A DNA stretch of 64,000 nt from Amphiduros pacificus. Its lineage: Eukaryota; Annelida; Polychaeta; Phyllodocida; Hesionidae. Position numbers and translations under genes: made by a program. Positions 37,832-50,057 of this stretch are shown here, one piece after another. Where the stretch lies: the NCBI GenBank assembly GCA_949316495.1, contig OX439002.1, forward strand, positions 51,251,531 through 51,315,530, in the 5' to 3' direction. The notes under the pieces were generated by a model. It saw nothing but the letters and a program-made list of their open reading frames with translations. It did no database searches and was not told where the DNA came from. How positions within the stretch are numbered: the first letter of the stretch is position 1; each line of letters starts with the position of its first letter.

Positions 37832-40800
37832 AGACCATTGAATTTCATAAGAATGGATTTTGTCGTAGTATGTCCTGTTGATGTTGTTCATAGTGGGAGG
37901 ATGATTTGGGGGGGGGAGGTATTTTAGGCACTATCTGTCTCAGACAGGTGGAAAGCGATGCGCGTGGATCACCCCGCTTTAATGACTCTATTTCCTTAAT
38001 CAGTGATTAAAACATCTGCTTGAGATCTGTGCAGGATAATGCGTTGTTATGTTTAATGTTCTTGAATTTATTTATTGGTGATAAAACTTTCTTCATTATG
38101 TCCCTTCCTTCCTGCCTGGGCATATTTCTGCCGGTTCATTCTCCTAACACGGTTGAATTTCTTAACAGGAAAATTGGGAAATACCAGCGGGCCATCTTCA
38201 ACACTTCCTGCGCATTAAAACCCCGGCATGATGGTAATAATCATGCAAAAATTAGGTAAAAGTTTGGGGTCATCCTTGATCTCATCAGTATTTCATGTTA
38301 TTGTGTCAAAGTGCAGTACATTATGGTGAATTTCTATGAATGAGCTGAAATTGTCATTAAGACAATGAGATAAATTCATTTCAAACAAACATTCTTAGCA
38401 ACGTTAGTTAATGCATGCGCACTAGTAAGAACATCACTTGGATAATATTTAAGAAATTAGTTCGCTTCGTCATAGATTCTTTATATAAATGTGCGACATA
38501 TCACCTTGTATCGTGTCATGGCAATCCATTTGCTTGCCAACTGCGAATAAGAGAATTGATTATAATAAATGATGTTCTTTTTATGAGCAGAAAATAAGAA
38601 ACTTGGAAGGGAAAAGCGTACGTCTGTGTTAAGGGCATAACTACGCACAGGTTGAAACCAAGCCACTGCACATAGCAACTACATTCCAGATATAAAGTTT
38701 AAATATAGGTGCATAATTGCAACATATTACCTTCAAAATCATGTAATAGAGTAATGTTAAGTCTGTAAATGAAATCACCAGAGAGACAAATGTCATGTTA
38801 TCAGCAAGTTCTCTTACATTTACAACACGTATTGTGGGTCCTTTAAGAAATTGGAGGTGAGATCAACATGCATATGGAGCAGTACGTGGTTGGTATTGCT
38901 TCATCTCGTCTCGTTCCAAAGCCACGCCCCTCTTGACTAATGAAACCCGCCTGCTAATTCCCGGTCACAAGTCGATGAGTTCGTGCGATAGGTACCAATG
39001 ACACATCCCGCTTGAATGACACTCATCCGCCGATCAAGTACTGCCACAAGAAGAGGCAACTAGTCATCCAAGTAGACACCAAATGCTTCAAAAGCGTCAA
39101 AGGCACAGTTCAAATTCCCACCGGCTCTTACCGGCGATATTGAGAGAGAGTTGTCAGTCTTGGGAGGAGATCTGAGTTTTAAAAAAAAATAGCTCCAAAG
39201 AAACAGCTCACGCATCTCACCTCTGAGATTGGATGTGATCGCATCACGCACAGAGTATTTCAGGGAGATCACGCTATTACTGATCACGCATTCAACATAC
39301 ATCTATAGACAATCTATCAAAGTTTAAAATAGACCGTCTTAGACAACATATATTCTCATCAATATATTCTCATCAATTCTGACTAATTTTAATCTGCCCA
39401 GGACAAAGTCTAGAAATATTTATAAAATAAAAAAACACACGCATAGAGAAAAGGTGTACATGGAGAATTTGTCACCGGCAGCCATCTTAGAAATACAGCT
39501 GACATGAGAGGAATGTGGGTTAATGTACTTCCATTAAAGAGGATTTGGACTTAGAACCCTGATCAGCTCACAGTATTGCGACGCTGAATTATTAGAAGAG
39601 CTGAACTTGACTTACACTTCACCAAATTAAATTATTTCAAGGAATATCTTGGTTAAAATAAAATTGAAACTTATGTAAAAAGAATCAATACATTTTACGG
39701 TGACAATGATGTAATACTGCCAGCTCTGAAATTGCAGATGAAGTTTAGATTTCAATCCTAACTAAACGTAATGATATTATTATATGTTAGATTTTCAATA
39801 CTTTGCAATAAAATACACATATCTTGGAAATAAGGTTTGACAAATGATGGTGAGTGATGGAGAGAAACATCCCATATTTAATGATTAAGTTCATAATCCC
39901 ACATGGTCAGGTCCGGCACAAAGACGTTTGTCTTCATGACAGTGTCTTCTTATGTACTAATTTATCTAGTCCTCCGCGTCAATAAAACGCTCCATGCTGT
40001 ACCTAAGACGATACCACACCGTGACAATGTGCCATCGAGTCTGAGCATGGTCCCAACAGATGGCTAATCAGAGATGGGTCAATGTTTGAGAAGGGAAGTG
40101 TCGCCATAAAGCAGTCTTAACAACTGTAGGGTAGTCGGTGACATGAATCCATGACACCTTTCCAAGATGTTGCATTAACTAAACTCAGCCATGTATGCAA
40201 GCACGGAAAGGCGGTGAAAAACAAGTTGACAACATATTGACGTATGGAGATCTGTATCCGGGAAGTTGCTTATATAAATGTCCCTACATAAGTGTGTCAA
40301 TTATCCGAATATTATGTTTTTATTGTGATACATACTTTTCAAGCTTCTAAAGGCATTATGTTATTCATGAAAGAAAACTATACATAATAATGTAATATTT
40401 CTGTGACCATTATTGGATCAATATGTCATATCTCTGTGGGTTTGCAATGAAGCATGTGGATTGTATAGACTCATAACTGCAAATTTCCTTGATCAGTAAT
40501 AAAGATAATGTAATAATTACCAAATTGAATATGCTGAAAAAAACTTTTCATTAAGGTATCTTCAAATATCAATTAATAGTTTCGATAGCATTAAGCGCAA
40601 ATCAAATTTTGTCAGCACACAAGCGTTAAGCATCAGATAAATATTAGATATTTGTAATTTAAATTTTAATATTGCTGCAATCATCACAATGCATCTTTCA
40701 AATTTCATTTGCACAAAATTGAAATTTATTTTAAAGGCTACAAAATACATACACCATTTGCTGAATTGTATATTATAGTGTCTTGCTATATGTTTAGAAT

Positions 40801-40924
40801 CTCATTTGGCCGCAGGTCAGACTAGCATGGCAGCGTGCTCACTTTTTGATCTTACGTAAATCGGGCCCAAGATAGTGCTAATGTTTAATTGACCATAGAT
40901 GTGATAGGCCGGTCACAGTCTGTC

Positions 40925-42165
40925 TCAGAGGATAACAGATGAGATGGGTCAGACACATTGCTCGCTCTAGACAGAGCAAAGATGAAATGGGCCAGACACA
41001 TTGCTCGCTCTAGACAGGGCAAAGATGAGATGGGTCGACACAGTGCTCACTCTAGACAGAGCAAAGATGAAATGGGCCAGACACATTGCTCGCTCTAGAC
41101 AGGGCAAAGTTGAAATGGGCCAGACACATTACTCGCTCTAGACAGGGCAAAGATGAAATGGGCCAGACACGTTGCTGACTCTGGACAGGGCATAGATGAG
41201 ATGGGCCAGACACAGTGCTCACTCTGGACAGGGCAAAGATGAAATGGGCCAGACACATTGCTCGCTCTAGACAGGGCAAAGTTGAAATGGGCCAGACACA
41301 TTACTCGCTCTAGACAGGGCAAAGATGAAATGGGCCAGACACATTGCTGACTCTGGACAGGGCATAGATGAGATGGGTCGACACAGTGCTCACTCTAGAC
41401 AGGGCAAAGATGAGATAGACCAGACACAGTGCTCACTCTAGACAGAGCATAGATGAGATAGACCAGACACAGTGCTCACTCTACACAGATCATAGATGAG
41501 ATAGACCAGATACAGTGCTGACTCTACACAGATCATAGATGAGATAGACCAGACACAGTGCTCACTCCAGACAGATCATAGATGAGATGGGCCAGATACA
41601 GTGCTCACTCTAGACAGATCATAGATGAGATAGACCAGACACAGTGCTAACTCTGGACATGGCATAGTTGAGATGGGCCAGACACAGTGCTCACTCTAGA
41701 CAGGGCATAGATGAGATAGGCCAGACACAGTGCTCATTCCAGACAGATCATAGATGAGATAGACCAGACACAGTGCTGACTCTACACAGATCATAGATGA
41801 GATAGACCAGACACAGTGCTCACTCTGGACAGAGCATAGATGAGATAGACCAGACACAGTGCTCACTCCAGACAGAGCATAGATGAGATAGACCAGACAC
41901 AGTGCTCACTCCAGACAGGGCATAGATGAGATAGACCAGACACAGTGCTCACTCTAGACAGGGCATAGATGAGATAGACCAGACACAGTGCTCACTCTAG
42001 ACAGAGCATAGATGAGATAGACCAGACACAGTGCTCACTCCAGACAGGGCATAGATGAGATAGACCAGACACAGTGCTCACTCTAGACAGGGCATAGATG
42101 AGATAGACCAGACACAGTGCTCACTCTACACAGATCATAGATGAAATGGGCAAGACACAGTGCTA
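40925..42165. repeat. 45-bp satellite, about 27 copies
   Basis: Units of 44-45 bp contain GATGAGATAGACCAGACACA, then GTGCTCACTCTAGACAG, then GGCATA. The left part is richer in a GATGAAATGGGCC/CATTGCTCGC subtype and shows a multi-unit block repeated with an offset of about 172 bp (GCAAAGTTGAAATGGGCC at 41105 and 41277). The right part is dominated by the GATGAGATAGACC/CAGTGCTCAC subtype. The Met-Pro-Cys-Leu-rich - strand frames are artefacts. Confidence 0.95.
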
Positions 42166-43387
42166 GCTCATAGCTTTTTGTGTGGATTATTTTTATCATT
42201 ATAATTTGACCATCCAAAGGGTAAGAGTGTGAGTTGTACAGTTATACAACAGAGGTTTTATAAAATATCTGCAACCCGCTCAGTACATTGCTCTGTACCG
42301 GCCAATGCCCTAGAGACAAGCTTCTCCCATCAAAATTAGGCCCGGCATTGTGCATTCCACACCATACGGCTCTTGCTTACAATGGATGTTGTTCAACAGG
42401 ATGCCTTAACCCTACTTGCTGATGGCCAATAACCCTTGAACCTCATGTTGTTGTAGACTTCTACCGAACAAGGGCATTGACCTACCATTACACTACAGAA
42501 AAACAAAGTATCAAATCAGATTTTAGAGAAAAGATAAAATGGGAAAGTAATATAGACGTCAATGCATAAGGTTCTCAATTCCAGTAGATATTGAACATTA
42601 TTACTGCCAAATATGACATAATCTATTTTCCAATGTCATGAACATCAAAGATGTTATGGAAATATACAAAATCACATCTTCTTTTTCTTGGACATGAAAG
42701 AGTTTCAAGTTGCAATTTTATCATCTACACATGAGATATGAGACAAGTCCAATTCTGAAGCTGCCATTGAGCCTGTTGATGACAAGACCATAAACCAGTT
42801 TTGTTTACTGACATTCTTATAAGATGTGGTCTGGTTGAGTCTTAAGAATTCCCCATTGAAGGCAAACATAGGCAGATATCTTAATGTTTACAAATTGCCA
42901 TACTTGACAGCCGTGAAATAGATATTGTTTTATTTGTATTTGCAGATAGCAATGATGGGATGATGTTCAGCATTATTTGGGTGATCATATCCAAGCAGAG
43001 CGTCTAGAGGATGGCCAGATATCATCACTGTGAATGGTGATTGGTTGCGATCAGTTACTGTTTTATGGATGTACTTCCGGTAAGTGAGCAGACGCTGAGC
43101 ATTCTTATATGTTTCGGTGTAACAAGAAAAATGTCCAATATTTTAAAGATACATATTGCAAAACAGCATTTGTCTGACGTAATATTATGAAATATATAGC
43201 ACTTGTGGGTTACGTTTTCTATAATTAGTAATATATTTGATATAATGAAATATCGCAGATGCTGAATTAACCGATATAATGATGGAACATGCTGAAAATT
43301 TGAAAATGAAACATGTATATTGCCTAATTATAAAAAAAATGGTATATCAGAGGATGCGCAGAGAATAAGTCAATTAACTCATTAGAA
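42166..43387. other. Non-repeat stretch with possible untranslated exon
   Basis: No coding region is supportable. It contains the candidate 5' untranslated exon at 42946-43079, listed separately. Confidence 0.5.
42946..43079 (+). other. Candidate 5' untranslated exon of the GPCR gene
   Basis: A strong acceptor (TTTTATTTGTATTTGCAG, ending 42945) and a strong donor (TTCCG|GTAAGTGAG at 43080) bracket 134 bases with stops in all three forward frames. That fits an untranslated rather than a coding exon. The next acceptor of comparable quality that I noted on this strand is at 49858, the start of the exon carrying the allatostatin-A receptor frame. Splicing 43079 to 49858 would give the receptor a 5' untranslated exon, which is common for intronless-coding GPCR genes. 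The link is inferred from position only. Confidence 0.3.
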
Positions 43388-43464
43388 ATATTTATCTATC
43401 AAACAACACATAAAGTGAATAATTGCATACGGAATGTCACAAGGGTAACAGTGGTCATGGTGTG
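43388..43464 (+). repeat. Left arm of a distant inverted repeat
   Basis: This ~77-base segment, including AAAGTGAATAATTGCAT, GGAATGTCACAAGGGTAACA and GGTCATGGTGTG, is closely matched by the complement of 46346-46420. About 2.9 kb lies between the arms. Confidence 0.75.
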
Positions 43465-44351
43465 TTATTTCGTTTAGTGAAATCAGCCGTAAGGATAGAG
43501 TTATAGAAGTGAAGGGGGCGCCACTGTAATAGAGTTGAAAATGTAAATTCTCTATCTTTAGGTCTTGTGATTTATCCTATATAAAATATGCGTCATGACT
43601 GTTATAAGCCGAACGATAAAATACAGTTTGTCTGAGGCATTCCGGCAGTTACCAAAAAGGCCATTTTGTCACCACACATTTGTTAGATATGACAAAGGGA
43701 CTAGAATATATCAGGCATTATAACATAAAAGAACGCTTGTAAAGTAGAGAATGTTTGATGGAAATTGAATGAAAATAGATTACTATTCATGACGTGTACT
43801 CCCCTTAAGAGAAATCAAGCACTTTCTCAACCAACATTCGGCCATCTTGATTTCTGTTATGAGTGAACTCATTGAGTACATATTAACACATTAACTCCCT
43901 ATGAAATTAACATCCTGCCGGACTACTTTCCATATGACTTCTACAGAAAAATGTGCACCACTCCAGTAACTGATTTTCTTTGGCTAATTTCAATTCTCTG
44001 TTTTATGTCTTCGAGTTAAATATATAAAATGTGTATGGACATTATATGACACACCTCATATTCAATATAATTTATTACATGCTAACCTTATATACCTACC
44101 TACAGAGAATCAACTAGAAAATGGTTAGATTTAAATGAGAGATGAGTTATAGATATCTGTTTCTTTTTATCGATTTGCATTACTATTGATATCATCTTAG
44201 ACAAACATATTTTTGGAAAATTTTACTCTATAAATTTAATTTAGGCTGTTGTGTGAAATAACGGAATATCCCTTTATAAAAATAACTTGATCAAGTGATA
44301 AAGATGTTGACTATTTGTGTAATTTACCAGTAAGAAGTTCAAATCATACTA

Positions 44352-44423
44352 GTCAACATGGCCCAGTGGGTAAGACATCTGTCTCCCATGCAAAAGGTCT
44401 GGGGTTCGATTCCCACAGGGAAC
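44352..44423 (+). repeat. tRNA-like module 1 (SINE head)
   Basis: Carries an A-box-like ATGGCCCAGTGGGTAAGAC, an anticodon-arm-like region with loop CTCCCAT, and a B box (GGGGTTCGATTCCC). The acceptor stem does not pair and the anticodon stem has mismatches, so this is not a functional tRNA gene. It heads a region of degenerate ~124-bp repeats. The - strand frame through it (SLWESNPRPF) is the usual spurious translation of tRNA-like DNA. Confidence 0.65.
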
Positions 44424-44454
44424 AATATATTTTTTTTTTATTCATGCTGGAACT

Positions 44455-45300
44455 GAAATCTTCATTTTGAAGTTTTATTTTCGCAACATGCACATCAAAA
44501 TGTATAGAATTGAAACATTTTTTATTTTGATAGAAATTATAAAAAATAATGACGATACAATAAACAAAGGTGAAATCTTCAAAGGTGAAATCTTCATGTT
44601 GGGGTCTTTTTAGAGCAGAATGAAAGTCAGAACACATAAAATGTTTTTTTTATTTTGATTTTTCTTTTGTTTTTTCTTTTTTTTTTTTTTTTGGCAAATG
44701 GAGAAAATACAGAAAAAATAAAATAAAATGTCTTTATCAGCAAAGAAATGGAACAATTTCAATTTTCATACAATGCTGTGACTCCAAGTTTTCTACACTA
44801 CTGACACAGGGTGATACATGGCTCAGTGGTTAAGATGTCTGTCTTCTATGCTAAAGGTCCAGGGTTCGAATCCTGGTTGGGAAAAGTATTATTCTCGTGC
44901 TGAAGGTGAAATCTTAATATTGGGGTTCTGTTTGAGTGATATGTACTTCAGGAAACATAAATTGATTTGTCTATTGCAAATGCAGAAGAATATAAAATAA
45001 TAGAAATGATTTGATATATACCCCCCAAAAAATGAAATCTTTATATTGGAGTTCTTATTGAGCAATTTGCATATCAGAAGAATATAATTTTTATTATTTC
45101 ATTTTGCAAACATAGACAATATGAATAATACTGACTTTATATAGTGAACAAATATAAAATCTTCATACTGGGGTAATATTTGAGCAATATGCATGTCAGA
45201 ACATATAGAATTGAATATGTTTTTTGTCAACATAGAAAAAGTAAAAAAAATAGTAATTATATGCAGAAAACAAATATGAAATCTTCATATTCCAATTTTA
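44455..45300. repeat. Degenerate ~124-bp tandem repeat
   Basis: The phrase GAAATCTTCATATTGGGGTTC, or a variant of it, recurs at about 44455, 44586, 44908, 45034, 45154 and 45278. Spacing is 120-131 bases except where tRNA-like module 2 interrupts. Between the phrases, versions of GAGCAATATGCATGTCAGAA and an A/T-rich run also recur. A fragment of the same unit (TGCAGAAAACAAATATGAAA) reappears at 56859-56878. Confidence 0.75.
44815..44885 (+). repeat. tRNA-like module 2 (SINE head)
   Basis: Similar to module 1: ATGGCTCAGTGGTTAAGATG, loop CTTCTAT, and a well-kept B box (AGGGTTCGAATCCTGG) whose T-arm stem pairs. The acceptor stem is absent, so it is not a tRNA gene. Like module 1 it is followed by the GTGAAATCTT phrase of the ~124-bp repeat, so the two modules probably belong to one SINE-like unit. 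Confidence 0.65.
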
Positions 45301-46345
45301 TTTCAGTTTAGAAAAATATGAATTATAACATAAATCCAATTTCAAGAATTTATCATAGACTTTAAACTTCGAGTAAGTTGATCAAGAGGCCAACCTTGAG
45401 CATCTCTGAATAAATCCAGTGCGATGCAATAGTTCCCAATGTTTCAGCATTATTATATATGTATGTCTCACAGGTCTGATGATATGCTTTGACCTTTTCT
45501 CATGGCAGGATTGCTCACTCAACATTTCGCCTGGATCCACATTTAAAAATAAACATGGACTGTACCTATCTAAGGTGTTGTTACAATTCATCAACACTTA
45601 AAACATACCTGCAAACAATGCTCATTCTTAAATACATTCAATCAGATTGGTATATTATATATTCCAAAACAATTTTCAAGATCTTCAAAATGTGTAGTTG
45701 TCAATATTTGACCATATCAGTCACTGACAGGATGGAAATCAACAGGTCACATGTCACCTGTATGTGCATTTCTCTGTTGTCCAGTGAGATCAGCCAACAA
45801 TGCATGTACTCATATGTGCAAAGATCACCTCTTGGAAATGGTGTTGATACCTCTAAAATAGTTCTCTAGTTTCACAGTTGTATAAACACTACTAACAATA
45901 TAGAATTAGAATTTCTATATTTGAAATATATTCAAATATTGCAATCATTATTTTAATTGTCAAATAAAACCACAATTTGAATAAGAAACATGTGTAGTAA
46001 TAATGCTCAGATGTGTGTATAATGATTTGCCCACTATTTCTGACATTTGAAAGTGACTACACACCCCACTAATCTGAGTACTAATCTCAGTAAGCAAGTG
46101 TTCCCAGCAGGACGCCAGCTCATATTTTTAATCTCTAACTACGGTACCCTTACCTGAGACTTTCCTCTTTTTGTCAGGTATGTTGGCTTAAGGGAAAAAC
46201 ACGTAATGATTATGATTTAATTGCTATTGAAACCTGTGGGCCTTTAAAAAGTATTCACAGAATTATTTTCATCCAGATTTTACTTCTGAGATACATAAGA
46301 ACAAATAAGACATATTTTCTTTTATCAACAGTGTAGTTTGTGTGA

Positions 46346-46420
46346 CACCATGACCCATGTTACCCTTGTGACATTCCTATTGCAATTATTCACTTTATAT
46401 GTTGTTTGATAGATAAATAT
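46346..46420 (-). repeat. Right arm of the distant inverted repeat
   Basis: Complementary to 43388-43464. It is itself flanked by imperfect direct repeats of about 34 bases (ATATTTTCTTT, then AACAGTGTAGTTTGTGTGAC, at 46312-46346 and 46425-46458), as if it had been inserted into, or duplicated along with, that sequence. Confidence 0.7.
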
Positions 46421-46458
46421 ATTCATATTTTCTTTAACAACAGTGTAGTTTGTGTGAC

Positions 46459-49400
46459 AAAAATCACTTCTAACATATATCAATATAAAAGAAAATGTTA
46501 TTTCTTTAGATATATTTTATATGGAATCGAAGCCGTGTCAGATTTGTTATTATCAAGGTTTTCAGCCTTAACATGTATTATATTACCAATGTCTTCACTC
46601 GTGTGACCTGGCTTAATGCTCACCATTGGAACTAAGAAGGCAATTGATTGTGCACATACTGACATTAAGATATTCTGAATTGAATAAGACAATTTTCAGG
46701 CCATGCCTTGAGGGTGAGTGATTAAAACTAAAACCCAAAGTAAATTGTAAACATACGAACGGAGTGGAGTGGTCCGTTTTCGCTTGTTAAACTTTTAAAA
46801 AATAGAGTATTCAAATAAAAGCAATTCCGAGATCAACAAGATATCATATGTGTAATTTAATAAAAGATCATGAATATTGTTTTCGAAATGATACTTTAAA
46901 TGGATATCATCTTACAAATGGAAATATTTCAGTTGATCCAAAATGGAATAACCTCCAAACCAGCTAGCTGTCTTAGCTCTACCTGACTCGGTGTTTAAAC
47001 CATCCATTTTTTTGTTTTCAAAATTTCAATTTCATTCAATTACAAGATAATCCGCTTCATATAGATATAATGCAAACATTTTGTTACAATCAAATACCCT
47101 TTAATAACATAACTCTTTGCACTCTTTGCAAAAATATATTAGTTTCATACAAAGCCATTAATATCATAACTCTTTGCACTCTTTGCAAAAATATATTAGT
47201 TTCATGCAAAGACATCATATTACTATAAATGCAAATATTTCATTTTGAAATAGAGTTTTTGATAAAGCAGGGTGGAGTTTTATAGTTACCACGTGACTTG
47301 TAGATATCTTACAAAACGAATGTACGTCATCAACAGCAGACATGTGGGATATTAGACCACAGACATACCCGGATATGGACCAGTATATTTCATCATAAGC
47401 TCCTCTAGTTTTCCTCGTATATCAACGCCTCATAAGAAATGTTCTTGCAACAATTTTACCTTGCAGCATCGTTAAAATATAATGATGATATATGAGTAGC
47501 ACTTTGCTAAAAGCTATGAGAAGGTATCATCGAGTTTAATTGCATATCACGTGATGGGAAACACCATTCATCAGTCGTGATTTGATAAGGTTGTGTATTA
47601 CATCATAAAACATGTGTTCACGCTTGCACACTTGGCCCCGATGTCTCTTCCAGAAGATGGATAGCTCTTTCAGTCACAGACTGGGTACACAACTACCAGT
47701 ATATGCGTACAACTCATACATGCTCATGCCATTATTATCTGCATCTGGACAGATCTACTTAATGGGTTTTGTCTATGCCAAACTGAGTACAAGTAAAATC
47801 AATGACAATCTTTGTAGCAAATGCAATATGATACAAGCGTGTCTTGATACACGTATCTGGCATGCAGGTTGCTTGACCCTTTCCTCATATCACTCCACAA
47901 TTCAGTTGATTTCAGATACGAGGGGGGAAGAAGACTTGCCAACATTCGGGAAATAAGGGTTTTTTCATCTATTGCATAATTGAATAGATATGAATATTTA
48001 TCGAAATATAAGAATTTCACAAAAGATTAGTTTCCTCCGAATTAAAATTTGCAATGTTAGTTTTAGACGATATGCGTTGAATTTATATTGCTTATGCATA
48101 AATAACTAAGTTTGTATTTCTAATGTGATTTGAGTAATTAGTAATAATAATTCATGTATTATATTTGTTACCTTTAAATCAAATTTGTAATTATATATTT
48201 TTGCAGATATATTCAAAACAAAATAAAATGAATTATAATGCAAAAATTACATTCTGTGTAATAAATAATTCAACCTACAAAAATGTTTATTTATAAAAGT
48301 AAGTGCGATGCCACAAACAGGTGTTTCTTAGATAACAAATCCTTGAGTAATGCGTTGGCATAAGATTTGTTATTGTTGATAAGATGGTCGGAATTGGCTG
48401 AGCAGTTTGCGGTCGGTCCGTGCGGAAAGCGGCCACTTGACATGTACAGTTTTCATGTGATGAATTCAGTGACAGTTAAATATGACTTCAGATCAAATAT
48501 AACTTCAGATCGTACGAGCTCAGCGGCTATATAAAAATATTTGTTTTACAAGTTTCATGTCTGATATATGTGTGTTATCATTTGAGATTGGTGTCGAGTG
48601 TTTGCTATTGTAAAGTGAGCAAAATAAAAAACATTTGCAGGTATTACTTTCCAGTTTTATTAATTCATTTTGATATGTATGTAATATGAGAAACTCAAAT
48701 AAGCAGATTTTATCCTGCTGACCTCTGGGCGCAATAATAAACAAGGAATTTACTGTCATGAAGAATATAAATTTCCATTCAGTACAATATGCACAACTAA
48801 ATGATATGATTTAATTGCATTTGAAAATGTCCTTAATTATGCTCATGTTGAGAAGTTTTTTATGTATTATTTTATTTGAAGTGGCACTATGAAATAATAT
48901 CTGTTTAAAATTTGGTGGCATATTCAAGGATTCTACGATTAGGCGCCTGATGATGCTCAAAATCGAGGTACAAGTTGAAAAAAGTTGGCAACCTAAAGTC
49001 ATACAACAAGCGTGTGCTAAATTACCAGGCACTATAGCCGCAACTATCGCCTCATTAATTATCCGGTGTCAGACAGAATATTTCATAATAGTGAAATTAT
49101 TTTAAATTATGAAACAATTTACAGTTTCCGACTAATAAATCCATGAATTTCCTATTGACAAATCATATGAATGCATATGACATGCACTGGAACCAGTTTG
49201 TTCATATTGTACATTCAATAGACATCACGTGAAGTACACGTTCTTGAAAGGCAAAGTGTGACCTTGAATGATTTTAACAAGGAAAGTGTCTCTAATGTAT
49301 TGACACCTAATGAATTATGCAATATAGAGTTGAAACTCTGAACAACAACGACACTCATTTGTTTGCTCCAAACAATTCACCACAAAAATGTGTTTAATAT

Positions 49401-49857
49401 CAATATTTGTGAGACTCCAGACCATATGTTAAAACCAGACAATACATGGGCCTTTTTGTCACTGTGTACACGTTAGGAAGAAATGTCATTTCTGATTGGG
49501 AGCTGATTCAATAACCATACATGTCGAAAATAAGGCATGGTTACAAGGGCTTCGTAGAATTTATAAGTACCTTTATGTCATTGTCACTTCTACATTTTTA
49601 TTTTACCTTATGGTGTATTTTGATCTTGCTCTTCTTTGAATGGGTCTGGTTACATTATTTGCTTTTTCATATTTTCACTGTGCATGCACATTTGGAATTT
49701 GAGATAAATGACAAATCATAATATACAAGTTATTTTGAGGTGATGCTTGATATTACCCAATGATGTACCATTTTTACTTCATACAATACTTGATGATAAA
49801 AGTATTGGTCCCTTTTTATCAAGACGTTTTTTGACATGTTTTTATTTTATTTTACAG
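46459..49857. other. Presumed intron or upstream region of the GPCR gene
   Basis: No coding region is recognised. A ~57-bp unit containing CTTTGCACTCTTTGCAAAAA is tandemly duplicated at 47108-47211. The 114-codon frame at 47612-47956 has no recognisable domain or splice context. If the untranslated exon at 42946-43079 is real, this whole stretch is intronic. Confidence 0.45.
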
Positions 49858-50057
49858 ATTGTCTTAGGTGGATCTCTCCAATGTTATACAGCTCATCAAC
49901 CACCGGGTTCTGTTCCCAAGGACTCTGCAACTAACTTCTTAAGCAACACATTGTGACATTCGTTGAGATGCTTTCTCCTCATGCACTCTGCGTGATACTA
50001 TAGACTGAGGGATCGTCCACGTTAACACAAGCACAAACTGAGCCATAACAAAGAGTC
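49858..50057 (+). other. 5' untranslated part of the GPCR exon
   Basis: A long pyrimidine-rich tract ending TTATTTTATTTTACAG (49857) forms a strong splice acceptor 200 bases before the receptor start codon. No coding frame joins the start codon from upstream, so this part is likely 5' untranslated sequence spliced to at least one upstream exon. Confidence 0.55.

Noticed and set aside
41052-41322. Met-Pro-Cys-Leu-rich - strand frames with Cys pattern
   Set aside because: They follow the 45-bp satellite unit exactly (three units are about 135 bases) and have no flanking coding sequence.
44815-44885. Functional tRNA gene
   Set aside because: A and B boxes are present, but the acceptor stem does not pair and the anticodon stem is mismatched.
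44818-45000. MAQWLRCLSS-type reading frame
   Set aside because: Classic spurious translation of a tRNA-like SINE head, not a protein gene.
45489-45869. 126-codon + strand open frame
   Set aside because: No recognisable domain; it lies between repeats and has no splice or start context.
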